Shown here piece after piece: positions 11,336-22,580 of a stretch of 64,000 nucleotides of DNA. How positions within the stretch are numbered: position 1 is the first letter of the stretch; every line of letters starts with the position of its first letter. The stretch comes from Aselliscus stoliczkanus (taxonomy: Eukaryota; Chordata; Mammalia; Chiroptera; Hipposideridae): NCBI GenBank assembly GCA_033961575.1, contig CM066728.1:30628352-30692351 (forward strand). Reading direction: 5' to 3'. The notes below the pieces were generated by a model, which did no database searches, was not told where the DNA came from, and saw only the letters and a list, made by a program, of their open reading frames with translations. The translations under genes were made by a program, and so were the position numbers.

Positions 11336-13070
11336 TACACAGAGACTTGCAAGGTATGTTGGCTGATGATTTCTGTTATGTTTCAAAATATATTATTATG
11401 TGTAAATAAAGCAACCGATGTTATATACTTAGCCTCAAAGATTACCTTTCTTCATTTTTTTTTTTTTCCTCTTAAGACCTTTTGAGTTTTGAGAGTCTTT
11501 AGTTTGTGAAGGAATTAAAGGAGAGTGCTGGGAAGCTGTTTTAAGAAAATCTCTGCATAACAATCTGACCACCAGTTACAAAACTGTAGCATCTCCCAGT
11601 AAGATGCAACTATGCAGGTAGAATATGAATATGTTTCCAGAGGAGTATGTGCTTTATCAACATGAGTATTTTCCATGTTTTATAGTTTTTAAAAATCATT
11701 TACAATGGAAACATGTCAATTGTCATCTTTGCATTTTATTATAGTACATCTCCAATAATGTGATTTGTGATATACAATATATCCTACAAGATAATGAGGT
11801 TGATGCCACACATTATGAACTGCTATTGTAACTGTCTGGCACAGAATCCTTATATCTACTCAGTGGTTTTTTTGTGGTATGAAGAATTATAGGAGTCTCA
11901 TCTTTTGAAAGTGGATATACTTGTTGGTACCTCACCTGTGTGCTCCATCTGCACCTTCTTAACACCAGAGGATTATGTGCACCACAGCCCCTTTTGAATT
12001 TTTTGTTTTGTTTTATGTAGTTTTAAATCTTAGGTTGAGGAACCTGTTGTTGCTTGTAGAAATGTCACATCACCTCCTCAGTGACCCACCAGCACTGTGC
12101 AACATGGGGTAGTATGGCAGTTTTTACTCAGCCCACAAGTTCAGTTGTAAGATTATTTTTCTGGAGAGAGATTACATTGTTCTAGAATCAAGCCCTCAAA
12201 CATTTTTTAAATGCTACCACTGTTGAGACTTGGGAGAACTAAAAGGACAACCATAGGGTCCAGTCCCCAAGAAAACCTCTTGCTTCTCTTTTAGGTGAAT
12301 GCATTTATGACTTTTCTTTAAGAGGAAGATTCAGGAAGACCATATTGAGGTCTCCTCAATATTGGAAATGTTATCAAGTCATTTGATTCTGACAATTAAG
12401 CAGATGTGATGGAGATTTACTTTTTCAAGAAACTAAGCGTGACAACATTGGGTAGAACTGGGCCACAGAACCATAAAGAAGATTTGAATGGCCCACTTAT
12501 TCTATAGACTTTAGTTTAGTTCTTGGGGTTGATTCTTTTTGCTGCCTGTCTTGCTTGTCAGTTTATTAAAGTTGGCATTGGTTTTGTTAATTCAATTTGT
12601 TTTCTCTGCATTTATTAGTGCCTTGTTTTGTTTTACTAAGGTGGCAAAATTTCATTATAATTTTTAACTGTTTCATCAATAAAAAGTACTTTGGAATGTA
12701 AATTGGCTCTGGCTGAGAGTTGACTCATCAGTACAAATTGTATTTGGACATAAAGATGGTTGGGCTGTAATTTGGTTCAAGTATGAATTTTGCATTATTT
12801 TAGAAAAATATTGTTCTACCATGAGATACTAAAGTTATAAAACTCAATAAAAAACTTCAGATCTATTAAACTAAATTGAATACATGATTGGCAATTAATA
12901 GGTGCCTAATATGTGTAAAAGTTCAAATTTAGCATATGGGTAAAAGGTATGACTTACTTTGGAAAAGCCAAATGTATGGTTGGTATGCCTGAGCTTATAT
13001 GCACTTACTGATTAGAGAACTAAATAATAGAGAGTAGTATTAGTTTTCAAAATACCATATTTACTGATTC
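11336..13070. other. Unassigned intergenic DNA
   Basis: No element or gene was recognised. Around 12640-12690 an 'aataaaaagtac' string resembles a polyadenylation signal, but no transcript structure surrounds it. A T-rich run sits at 13075-13088. Confidence 0.5.
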
Positions 13071-13281
13071 TAATTTTTTTTTTTTTTACATTTGTTGAAA
13101 TTGGGTTGTGATGTGTATTTTTTATATATGTGTAATGTCATAATGTCGTCCTCTCCTTCCCTGTTCTTAACCACTCACCAGCTGTTTTAAAATTTATGGT
13201 TTGTTTTATAACTAGCAGTGTCTATAATACGCTGGGTGATAATAACAATAAATTCTCTGCAAGTTCAATGAAAACTATGTA

Positions 13282-13398
13282 GGGCCAGCCGAGTGGCGCG
13301 ATGGTTAAACGCTGGCTTGGGAAGCCAGCGGCCCCGGTTTGGTCCCACATATGAGGGCCAGTGACACTGTCCTCAAAAAAAAAAAACAAACAAAAAAC
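13282..13398 (+). mobile_element. Short tRNA-derived SINE
   Basis: GGGCCAGCCGAGTGGCGCGA start, hairpin 'gctggcttgggaagccagc', and a 'gacactgtcctc' end followed by an A-rich tail. The flanks 'aactatgta' (left) and 'aactacgtta' (right) look like a short diverged target duplication. Confidence 0.93.
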
Positions 13399-13399
13399 A

Positions 13400-14160
13400 A
13401 CTACGTTATTGGGTGAAAAATATTGAAGGAGGGTTTGCAGAAGAACCCTAGGCATAAGGCATAAAGATGGGTTGTGACAAAAGCAGAGAAGTCAAGCTAC
13501 TCCGGGCAGGAATAAGAGCAGGAACAAATGCCTTCAGTATTGGATGGAATGAACATGATATGATCAGAAGGTGGGAAATGGGTTACCAGCTGAAGTTAAC
13601 TAAATCAGAGTCATGGAGATAACTCACAGGCAGAGGGTATCCTGATAATGGAGTGTGGGCGTGGTCTTCCAGGATTGGGTGTTGGACAAGTTTGATAAGG
13701 GAAGCCTCTTTACAGACTTCTGAACAGGAAAGCAGCACAATGAAACAGTGTTTCCACCTTGACTGCTCAGTTGTAAGTCAGGAACAAGTTGCTGGGAGAG
13801 GTATCCGGACATAGGAAAAAGTAAGAGAAAGAAGATATATTTGGGTCTTTACACACATTTGAAAGAAGAATGAGCAACAGGGAAGACTTGAAAAAGCTGA
13901 AAGATCTGTTTCATACCAGGCAGCTCATGAAGAGTCTGCACACATGGATAAACCTTTTATAAGAGATACTGTAAATGTTGAAATAAAGGAGCAAATACTT
14001 AAAAATATGACACTGGGCTGACTATTCAGATAAAATAAGCTGCTAGATGTGTCCAAAATGAAAGGAAAAAGTGATAACAGAGAGAACAGGAACAATGAGG
14101 TGTTATTTTAGTTCATGAGGATAAAGATAAAGGAAGGAAAAATAATTATATCAAATTGAG
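13400..14160. other. Unassigned intergenic DNA
   Basis: Purine-rich single-copy-looking sequence. No coding frame is supported and no repeat is recognised. Confidence 0.5.
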
Positions 14161-14164
14161 TAAG

Positions 14165-14290
14165 CCGATTCCAGCTCCTTGAAGACAAGCGCTATATCTT
14201 ATTCCCTTTTGAAATTACAAATAACACCTTCAACCTTGAAATCACTCTATGTGTACTTGTTAAATGATGAATAAATGAATGAATGAAACC
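14165..14290 (+). mobile_element. L2 3' end fragment
   Basis: 'agctccttgaagacaagcgc' followed by '...acttgttaaatgatgaataaatgaatgaatg' matches the characteristic 3' end of L2/CR1-type LINEs. Short and diverged. Confidence 0.65.
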
Positions 14291-14378
14291 TTGACATAAT
14301 TTAGTAACTGATTAAAGTTAGGATTCAAAACAAAAGTGACTAACAGGTTTTGAAATGGAATGATTAAGGGATGGAATA

Positions 14379-14830
14379 GTGTAGTAGGAAGAACGATGGC
14401 CCCAAAGGTGTCTAAACCTGTATCCAGATTATATGGTAAAAGGGAATTGGTTGCAGATGTAATTTAGGTTGCTAATTGGCTGACCTTAAAATAGGGAGAT
14501 TATTTGGAAAATCTAGGTGGGCCCAATGTAATGAGAGTTGTCCTTAAAATGTGGAAGAGGGAAGTAGGTGTTTCAGTGTCACAATGATGTCATTTGAGAC
14601 AGACTCAAATAGCCATTGCTGGCTTTGAAAATGGAAGGCAGCCATGAGCCAAAGAATGTGGGCATTGTCTGGAAGATAGAAAAGGCAAGGAAACACATTC
14701 TCCCTTAGAGCCTCCAACGTGAACCAGTCCTGCTGACACCTTAATTTTAGCCTATTGAGACCCATTCCAGACTGCTAATCTGGAGAATTATAAGAAAATA
14801 CAGTTGATTAATTACAGTCGCAATAGGAAA
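14379..14830 (+). mobile_element. MaLR-type LTR
   Basis: Characteristic LTR wording in order: 'gatggccccaaaggtgtc', 'gggagattatttgg', 'aggtgggcccaatgtaat', 'ggaaacacattctccctta', '...acaccttaattttagcc', 'aataggaaactattaca'. The same family occurs at 20333-20918. It is a solo, decayed LTR of a non-infectious mammalian retrotransposon. I cannot name the exact subfamily. Confidence 0.75.
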
Positions 14831-15540
14831 CTATTACAAGCTCTTTGTGGGGGAAAGATGTGTCAGAATTTAGTAGTGAGAAAAAGCATTAGCTTTGCTC
14901 TATGGAATACTGACTCTGAATATCTACCTAGGGAGCCTTGGGAAAATTGCTTAAATTATTTGGGTGTCAGTTCTTTTATTATTTCCTTGGCATCCAGAAA
15001 GACTTCTTCTTGTTTCTATTCTTACTTCTCTGACTGGTCTTTCTCTGATTCCTCTTGTTTCTCTTAACTCTTAAATTGATTGTGGTATCCAGCATTCTGA
15101 CTTCATTTCTGATTTCCTTTGAAACGATTTGATTCTTATACTCTAGTAATTCCAACTTTCACATAGTTGCCCAAATGAAAAACACATTTATCTATCCAAT
15201 ACCCAATCTTTTCTTCAAATTATGTCACATTTCCAGATGACTCTCTAGCACCATTAGAAGGACACATCAACCTCAACTTGTCTGTAAACAAATTTACCAC
15301 AGTGTCCTTTTACCCCAAATTCCTTTTAAATATTTCAATTCCATTTAAACAGCTAAATGCCTGTTAAGTATCTAAAACATTAATGCTTTAATATTTCTGG
15401 TTAGTTAAATCACATATGTTTATCTTTTCTCATCATCCTCATTGAGGAGACGAGGGCTGGAAAGGAAATGAACACTTATTAAACACAAAATGCATCAGAT
15501 ATTGAAATAAAGCTTTTCTTATACATGAAATGAGGATTTT
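14831..15540. other. Unassigned intergenic DNA
   Basis: No supported gene. Pyrimidine-rich plus strand with no recognised repeat. Confidence 0.45.
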
Positions 15541-15555
15541 AAAAAAGAAAATGTT

Positions 15556-16011
15556 GGGCCAGCCAAGTGGCGCATTGTTTAAGAGCTGGTTTTGGGATGC
15601 CAGCGGCCCCGGTTCGGATCCCACATATGAGGGCCAGTGACACTGCCTTCTATAGCTAACAACAGCTGCACCTGGAGCTGTCCTACGCAAGCCCCGGTGA
15701 TGGTGTAGGCTGCAGCCCCTGCTGCAGTGGGCTGCCATAGGCTACAGTGAGTGGCCGACAGCCACTGTGAACAGCTGGCAGCCAGTGTGAGCTGCCAATA
15801 GCCGTGGTGAGCGACCATCCAGAGGCCGGCGCCGATCTGCCTCACCCGGGAAGAGCGCAATGATGATACCAACATGGGCCAGTGAAGCTATGTCCTCTAC
15901 AACTAGACTGAAGAACAAAAAGACAGCAACTTGTCTGTTCCCTTTCCCCGATTCCCCAACACTGTTCCCCTCCTCCAATTCCCCAATAAAATCTTCAAAA
16001 AAAAAAAAAGT
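15556..16011 (+). mobile_element. Long tRNA-derived SINE (head, GC-rich body, AATAAA tail)
   Basis: Head as in the short SINEs (GGGCCAGCCAAGTGGCGCAT... 'gacactgcc'). It continues into a GC-rich body with 'ctgcagcccctgctgcagtg', then 'actagactgaagaacaaaaa', and a tail 'ccccaataaaatcttc' plus A run. Target duplications at 15543-15555 and 16012-16024 differ by one base. About 456 bp. Confidence 0.95.
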
Positions 16012-16117
16012 AAAAGAAAGTGTTAAACTGATTAAACTGAAATACCAAACTTTACTGTGTCTCTCCAAGCATTTAAGCAAAGGCGCTCATTGCTTCCGGA
16101 GGAAAGATGTCATATAA

Positions 16118-16330
16118 GACAGGGATCTGCAAGCGTTAGTACTATAGTCAATATTTTAAGCTTTGTAAGCCAAATATCATCTCTGTCTCGTATTCTTGTT
16201 TCTTGGTTTCTTTGTTCTCTTTTTAAATAACATTTTTTTTAATGTAAAATCTGTTCTTAGTTCATGGACCATTCAAAAACAGACCAAATTTGGCTCACAG
16301 ACGGAGTTTGGTTTGCACACTGTAGTTTGT
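16118..16330 (+). mobile_element. hAT-Charlie non-autonomous element (MER-type)
   Basis: 'cagggatctgcaagcgttag...atattttaagctttgtaagccaaat...tctctgtctcg...ccaaatttggctcacagacgg' follows a familiar MER element beginning 'caggggtcggcaaac' and ending in its complement. The terminal inverted repeats are decayed. The exact family name is uncertain. Confidence 0.7.
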
Positions 16331-16460
16331 CAAGTAGAATAGGACATTGCTGAATTGTATCATTGTGAGAAAAATATTCTTGAAATACAGACTTGTTGAG
16401 AAAGAAAAGTGTTTTCTCCCTTCTAAACTATAAATTTTTCATCTATCAAGAACAAGTTCT

Positions 16461-16582
16461 ATGGGCTGGCCGAATGGTGCAGTGGTTAAGAGCTGGCTTG
16501 GGAAGCCAGCAGCCCTGGTTTGGATCCCATATATGAGGGTCAGTGACACTGCCCTCTAAAAAAAAAAAAGAAAGAAAAGAAA
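16461..16582 (+). mobile_element. Short tRNA-derived SINE
   Basis: GGGCTGGCCGAATGGTGCAG start, the 'ggcttgggaagcc' hairpin, 'gacactgccctc' end and an A/G-rich tail. A 13-base target duplication lies at 16448-16460 and 16583-16595 with one mismatch. Confidence 0.95.
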
Positions 16583-16599
16583 AAGAACTAGTTCTGGTG

Positions 16600-17290
16600 A
16601 AAGTGGATTATTTTTACTGTTAGCTATCACATAGAGGAATGGACTTAAGGGATTTTCCTAAAAGACAAAAAAGGGATGTAGAAAAACCTTCTGGAGTGAT
16701 AGGTAAAGCCAAAGACAAAGAAAGAGAATGGCAAGTAGTTGGACATTAGTGTCCTTGCACATCTCTGAACACTTAGGGCAAATCACAGGGACAGAAACAT
16801 CTAGTAAGATTTGCAGGGGATGATTTCAGAATATAGGGAGTTGTTCTCTTCTCCCAATGTATTGCTGAAGAAAATTGTAGCTCATTAAAGAGGCACCTTA
16901 TCCCAAAAGTTTTAAACGTGGTAGAGCAACTTTGGTAGATGGTGGTGGTAGACATAACCTGAGATATCCTTTCTGACATACTTAGCTGCTGTTAGGCTTA
17001 CAGGAGATTTAGAAGTATCCTAATATCTTGGAAACAGGAAACTAAGGTACTAAAAGAACTAGTGGGTAAGAAGAGGCCTAGTGTTTGTGACAAGACGGCT
17101 TCAAAGCTTCATAAAGTGGAATCTATAAGGGACTATAAATTTCAAAAGCAGATGCAACTCTAATGCTCTGATAGGCAAATGTAGCAGTAGGGCATCCAGG
17201 GACCAGGTCAGAGTGAGTGTCCATAAAATAATTTGGAGGGCATTACTACAAGTATTTCTCAGGATTCAATCAAGCAGTAATAGAATAAGG
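16600..17290. other. Unassigned intergenic DNA
   Basis: No gene, RNA or repeat recognised. Confidence 0.5.
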
Positions 17291-17452
17291 ATGGCCACAG
17301 ATTTTCCGATGCTCCTCCCATCATGAGATGGATATGTGCGGGGGGCCAGCCCCCGCAAGTCCAGGGGTTCCTTCAGGTGTGGATGGCGTCAGCGAGAGAA
17401 GAAAGAAGAAGAGAGTGGAGACACCGGAGAGAGTTTCATAGGAGTGTCACAC

Positions 17453-17458
17453 TTTATT
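17453..17458 (-). terminator. Polyadenylation signal in solo LTR
   Basis: The minus strand reads AATAAA a short distance after the TATA box, as expected for the R region of a retroviral LTR. It could end transcripts running on the minus strand. Confidence 0.6.
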
Positions 17459-17473
17459 GTTACAGCATGTCCC

Positions 17474-17481
17474 CTTTTATA
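17474..17481 (-). promoter_or_regulatory. TATA-type box in solo LTR
   Basis: The minus strand reads TATAAAAG, about 16 bases upstream of the LTR AATAAA. This is the compact U3/R promoter layout of an LTR. Whether it is still active is unknown. Confidence 0.6.
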
Positions 17482-19174
17482 GGGTCTCTTGACCATTATC
17501 TCAATCACAAGTTATGTTTCACATGACTTTGATGTTTTTTCTTTCTCAGAACTTTTACATTATTTGAGTCCTTGTAATTGTTTTCTCCAGGGTACACTGG
17601 GACCTATTCTATGTTCAAGGATTCACTTATCGCCTAAAGAGTGGTTACCATGACTACCTGGTCATTATCCAAATTCCAGCATAATTGTAAAACTCACAGG
17701 GCGTATACTTGAGTTATTACAAAGAGACTAGCAGTGGCTGTGTTTAGAGTTAAAATTATCAAAAGTCTATTTTTATGTGATTATAATACTTAGTAGCAAA
17801 AGGAGGTCTCAAACCTTTTTTATCTTATGAAGGGCTACATATTATTGCAATAGAGGGTAACATCTGTTTCTCAGTCAAAGCTTCAGTATCTGTTGCTACA
17901 GCAATGTACAAGGCAAAGAGTTAAAACAAGGCTGTTAATTAACATACCCCATGGTCAGTAAGTTGCCTCTTATCGGAACTCTCATGGCCTGGAGACCTTG
18001 GTCTCCAAGGAGACCTCTCACAACAACATAGGCAAGTGAGCTCAAGGACTGATATTATCATCAGTTTCTCACAGACAGGCTGTCGATTTTTCACAGGCAG
18101 GCTATTGTCCTACATGACCAGAGGTCTGAGTCTCTGTTTCCAAGAGGCTTGAGTCCCCTCTTTCTCAGTCTTGGGGTCCCCAGGGTGGCTACTGCCTGCG
18201 TTGAGTTGTGTCCTTCTCTTAGGAGATCGTGCCTGTCATTGACTTACACAGCCATCTCTCATTGGGGCACCACAGGGACTTGTCATAGATGTAGTGCATA
18301 TACTGTCTCCTATAGGATCTGATATACAGGAAAGGCACATGGGTTCATAGGGGCAGGAGATATTACATGACCAACCATAAGGCAGCACCCTAGACTCGCA
18401 ACACTGAGCGTGGATCTTTACTTCAATGTGGCCTTGTCAGACACTGGGGTGCTGTTGACTCCCAACAGATATGATATCTCCCTCCCCTTGAATTAGGTCA
18501 GCTTCTGTGACTGCTTTGGACAACATAATGTGGTGGAAATAACACTGTGTCAAGTCTTCATACCTAGGCTCTAAGGATAGGCAAATTCTTCTTGTCTCTC
18601 AGAACACTTGCTCTTGGGACACTCCCTATGGGAGTCTTCAAACTCAATGTTTTGAAAAGCCCAAGCCACTGGAGGAGACTACATGCAGGCATTCAGGCCC
18701 CAGCTGAGCTGCCAGTCAGCTGTCTTCACCCACTGGTCTGAGAGAGCAATATTGGCTGTCTAGCTCAGTAGATGCCTCAGAGATAACTGTAACCTCAGCT
18801 GATTTCTGACCTCTTCTATATGGGGAATCTTAAGTGTTAACCCTCAAACAGAGTCCAGTTAGCCCACAGAGCCATAAGAGACAGCGCAACAATACAACAG
18901 ATGATTAAAAGACAGGTCTAGAACACTTTGTCACAACATGGAACAGAGTTGTCCATGTGAATCACTCATACCAGGAACGTTGTTGTTGTTTTTTAATATA
19001 TTAAGTGACTTTGTTTTCAGGGTTAATTTTTTAACCCCGGCCAAATATATGGTTTCTCAAAATGGGTTTTGGAGCTCAGGGATTATCCCAGTAATACGGT
19101 CTACAGACCCGAAGTCCCTGAGATCCTTTTGGGCAATCTGCAAGGTCAAAATAATTTTTATATTATTCTAAGGT

Positions 19175-19649
19175 GCTTTTTTTTTTTTTTTTTTTTGTAA
19201 AGATTTTTATTGGGGTGTTGAGGGAGAGGAACAGCATTGGGGAACTGGGGAACAGGAACAGACAAGTTGCTGTCCTTTTGTTCTTCAGCCTAGTTGTGGA
19301 GAACATTGCTTCACTGGCTCATGTTGGTATCATCATTGCACTCTTCTCGTGTGAGGCAGATCAGTCACTGGCCTCTGGACAGCTGCTCACAGCAGCTCTT
19401 GGCAACTCTCTCCAGCTGCCGGCCACTCAGGCTGGCTGCCCGCCACTTATTTTAGCTTATGGCAGCCCACTGCAGCAGGGGCTGCAGCTATGCCATCCCG
19501 GGGACTCACAGCAGCCCAGCTCCAGGTGGAGCAGTTGTTCACCATCTTAGCTGTAGAGGGCAGTGTCATTGTCCCTCATATGTGGGATCCGAACTGGGGC
19601 CGCTGGTGTCCCAAGCCAGCTCTTAACCAACATGCCACTCGGCAGGCCC
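19175..19649 (-). mobile_element. Long tRNA-derived SINE
   Basis: Begins with a T run and 'aaagatttttattggggtgt', the complement of the AATAAA-type tail. It passes the GC-rich body ('ctgcagcaggggctgcag') and ends with the complement of the head ('...ccactcggcaggccc'). Poly-T lies on both sides (19177-19196 and 19650-19675), which hides the target duplication. Confidence 0.92.
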
Positions 19650-20031
19650 TTTTTTTTTTTTTTTTTTTTTTTTTTAATGTTTGCATTAATGGTCCAAAAG
19701 CAACAAAGGCTAAAATTATGGGTACATTAGCATGAATCAAGGCAGTAGCTTCAAACCATACTGGAGAGCACTGTAGTCTTCACTGGCAGGCACTTGAACT
19801 TAAACATTGACAATTTCACTTAAGAATGTCCTTGAGAAAGTAGTAAAGATTGGCAATTTTATACATCTCAACACTTGAGTGTACATTTTGTTATTGTATG
19901 TGACAAAATGGGAAATAGCCATAAAATTCTATAAAATTCTACATTATAAAGTTTGCTATTCATCTCAAGGAAAACCATTTGTGTTTTGAGTTGTGAGCAA
20001 AACTAGCTTTCTTTTCTCATGCATCATTATT

Positions 20032-20149
20032 AAGGAGATTTCTTTTTTTTTTTTTCAGGGCAGTGTCACTGCCCCTCATAAGTGGGACCCGAACCAGGGC
20101 CGCTGGCTTCCCAAACCAGCGCTTAACCGCCGCGCCACTTGTCTGGCCC
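20032..20149 (-). mobile_element. Short tRNA-derived SINE
   Basis: Complement of the short SINE head, with 'cagggcagtgtcactgcccc' at the tail side. The duplication CTCATGCATCATTATT (20016-20031) is repeated with one change at 20149-20164. Eleven extra bases ('aaggagatttc') lie between the left duplication and the T run. Confidence 0.93.
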
Positions 20150-20332
20150 TCATGCATCACTATTTTTACTTAAAGAACACATGACAGAAAAACAATGCTT
20201 ATTTAGATTTGGGTACTGGCAGACACTTTGAAAATGAGCAAAGTAATCCTGTCATTTGAGAAAAAAACACTGATTATATCTTTTTTCTGATAGTAAGATA
20301 AAAGTTTTCAAGGAAAAACTAGAAATTTGGTG

Positions 20333-20918
20333 GTGTAGGCCAAATTATGCTCCTCAGTCCTGTGAGGTTTTTGTCCTAAAGTACATGAGTATTTTATGTT
20401 ACATGGCAAAAGGGAATTTGCAAATATAATTAAATTTACCAACTTTAAGATGGGGAGATTATCCTGGATTTTCCCCGTGTGGCCAATCTAATTACACAAG
20501 CCTTTTAAGCACAGAACTTTCTCTACCTGGAAGCCAAAGAGATGTAGCATAAGAGGAGGTCAGAGAGATCTAAAATACGAGTGTGCAGCCTGCTGTCACA
20601 TGCTTGAAGATGGAGAGAGCAATATGGCAAGCAATGCAGTTGTCCTTAAAGAGCTGAGAGCCTTCCTGGCTGACAGGTTTTATGAAACCAGGGACCACAG
20701 ACCTACAGCCACATGGATTTGAATTCTGCCAGCAACCTGAAAGGTCCTGGAAACAGATTCTCCCCCACAGCCTCCAAATAAGAGACTAGCCGGACAGCAC
20801 CTTGATTTTACCCTTGTGAGCTCAGGAGCAGAACAACCAAATCCAGCTGAACTTCCAGTTTATGTGAGATCATAAACTACCAGTGATTTATTACAGTAAT
20901 AATGGAAAGCTAATACAT
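20333..20918 (+). mobile_element. MaLR-type LTR inside the hAT element
   Basis: Same family as 14379-14830: 'gcaaaagggaatttgcaaat', 'gatggggagattatcctgga', 'ggaaacagattctccccca', '...caccttgattttaccc', 'aatggaaagctaataca'. TTTGG on the left and TTTGA on the right fit a 5-base duplication. The hAT sequence resumes directly after it ('gaaaaacttataattgctac'). Confidence 0.78.
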
Positions 20919-20934
20919 TTGAAAAACTTATAAT

Positions 20935-21440
20935 TGCTACCTTAAGCTTGACAGGCATTTCTCATGACATCAGTGGTGATATTAATGAATATGATTTTGA
21001 CATTATATAATGAAATGTGTCAACATATAAAAGATCTGCATAACTCATTCAACCAATATTTTCCAAGAGATGTTATAAAATCATGTGTGAGTAAAAGGCT
21101 ATTAAATTGCAAGGAAAATTTGAGCACAAAAAGAGTACCAAAAATGCATTGATATGGTTTCAGATTACTCATGTACTACTTACTTTTAAGAAGCTCTCAC
21201 TTGTTGAGTTGGGTTTCATTGTGGTATCAAAGAAGAATATCCATAATTATGTGAAAAGACTACTAGAATATTCCTTTCTTTTCCAAAAAAAATGTGTACG
21301 AAGCTGAATTTTCTTCAAATATTTCAACTAAAACAATATATTTCAGCAAAAAGAATGCAGTATTTGTGAGAATACTATCTTTTATTAAGCCAGATATCTG
21401 GATATTAAAGAGATTTGCAAACTATAAAGCTCTTTTTGAT
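20935..21440 (+). pseudogene. hAT transposase C-terminal remnant
   Basis: Translated pieces such as 'LSLVELGF' and the following 'KKNIHNYVKRLLEYSF' occupy the place of the 'hAT dimerisation' region, which pairs transposase monomers. Frames shift repeatedly (21107-21307 and 21294-21509 are separate frames), so no protein is made. Recognition is from memory of related BED-finger/hAT proteins. Confidence 0.55.
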
Positions 21441-22016
21441 ATTTTTGAAAATGTAGTTATTTTCATAAAAATATTTATGTTAATATGTAATGAGTTTTTA
21501 TTGCTTTAAAATTAATGTGCATTTAAAATTTTTCCACTTGATTTCTAATATGGTAAATACCAATAGATGACCAATATAAATATAGAAACCATATAGACAA
21601 TGTAAAGAAAAAGTTTTTGGTTAAAACAAATTTGTTTATTTTTTAATACTGAGATCAAAACATTTGAGAACCAATGACTTCATGAATCCCAACAAATACA
21701 GGCTGCTTGTGGACCAGGGAGTTCTGCGCCTGGTTCTGTAAGAGGAAGTAAGTGCTCTCCTTGTATCTGTACCTAAAGCATCTTTTACAAAAGAGGAAAG
21801 GAAGGAAAGATGGTTTGAGAGGGGGGCGTGGTCTTAGTTTTGAATTTGAGCTTTGAACTAAGTCAACCTGAAAATGTCTGTCTGAAATCAAAAGAAACAG
21901 AGTTTCCTTTAATCAGCCAGATTGCCTACCTACCTTGCATCCTCACTGCTTTTGCCATTAGCAAAAACAGTGAATCTAGAATATAGCAAGACCATTTAAT
22001 ATATTATATATGTTAA

Positions 22017-22070
22017 GTATATATATATATATATGTATATATGTTTATATTAAGTATATATATATACTAA

Positions 22071-22117
<47 letters not shown>
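22017..22117. repeat. (TA)n microsatellite
   Basis: About 100 bases of AT dinucleotide with two interruptions ('gtatatatgtttatattaag' and 'actaagtg'). Confidence 0.97.
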
Positions 22118-22118
<1 letters not shown>

Positions 22119-22159
22119 CACCTCCATTTTATAAATGAGAAAGTTTAGGCTGGGAGAGC

Positions 22160-22580
22160 ATTGATGTCACTCCTTGCTTAAATGACTCCCCATGGCCTTC
22201 TGAGTAGTGCGTAAACCCCATATGCGGACACATCTTAGTGTGTCCAGTTTCTTGGCAGTGCTATCTGCCACCAAAATTTTGTGCCCTATGTGCTTTAGGT
22301 TCTAATCAAGTCAGGTAATTTTATGTTTCCCAAATACACACCTTTTCCCTCCCCCCAAGTCCTATACATTTATTTTCTGTCTTTAGAATACCCTTTCCTT
22401 CTGAAACACCTGAGTAATCGTATACTTAAAAGACAATTCATATATGACCTCTTGTCTGAAGTCTACTTGGACTAACTTCATTAAGATGTCCACCAAGCAT
22501 GATTAATTCCTTTCTTCTCTGTTACAGCATTTCACACTTAATTCTAAATGGTACTATAAATTGCCTGCTTATTTATTTAC
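22160..22580 (+). mobile_element. L2-like LINE fragment
   Basis: 'taccctttccttctgaaac...gacctcttgtctgaagtc...gttacagcatttcacactta' follows the L2 3' region order. A MIR-like 'ccattttataaatgagaaag' lies just before it at 22125-22145. Divergent. Confidence 0.55.

Larger units (their letters stand above)
17337..18467 (-). mobile_element. Solo LTR of an endogenous retrovirus, class II-like
   Basis: A 1131-base block whose minus strand begins TGTTGGGAGTC and ends CCCCCGCA, the TG...CA ends of an LTR. It is flanked by an exact 6-base target duplication, GATATG, at 17331-17336 and 18468-18473; six bases is typical of class II (ERVK/beta-like) elements. No internal viral genes or second LTR are present, so it is a recombination-derived solo LTR. 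The small ORF at 17323-17526 is incidental. Confidence 0.85.
17291..18880 (+). mobile_element. MaLR-type LTR, split by a younger ERV LTR
   Basis: The left piece (17291-17336) ends 'gatgctcctcccatcatgag', and the right piece (18468-18880) resumes with 'atctccctccccttgaatta', '...ttggacaacataatgtggtg' and '...ggccccagctgagctgcc'. Together these follow an old mammalian LTR. The interruption is the solo LTR at 17337-18467. Confidence 0.65.
19045..21676 (+). mobile_element. hAT-Charlie DNA transposon, interrupted by three younger elements
   Basis: Starts with hAT-like 'ggtttctcaaaatgggtttt...cctgagatccttttgggcaa...aaggtcaaaataattttta' and ends '...gagatcaaaacatttgagaacca', the decayed inverted terminus. 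Transposase-like wording appears at 20935-21440 ('catcagtggtgatattaatg', 'gatatggtttcagattact'). The family is an hAT group whose C-terminus has a dimerisation domain. Nested in it are a long SINE (19175-19649), a short SINE (20032-20149) and a MaLR-type LTR (20333-20918). Removing them leaves about 1.45 kb, so it is also internally deleted or partly decayed. Confidence 0.75.

Noticed and set aside
12540..12700. Processed pseudogene 3' end (AATAAA-like string)
   Set aside because: No poly-A tract, no coding similarity upstream and no flanking duplication.
15439..16117. Several frames of about 85-112 codons in both orientations
   Set aside because: They sit in a long SINE, whose GC-rich body lacks stops by chance. 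The same frames recur at 19173-19550 and 53994-54450.
17323..17526. Retroviral gene remnant in the ERV region
   Set aside because: Only an LTR is present. The frame crosses the LTR edge and runs against LTR orientation.
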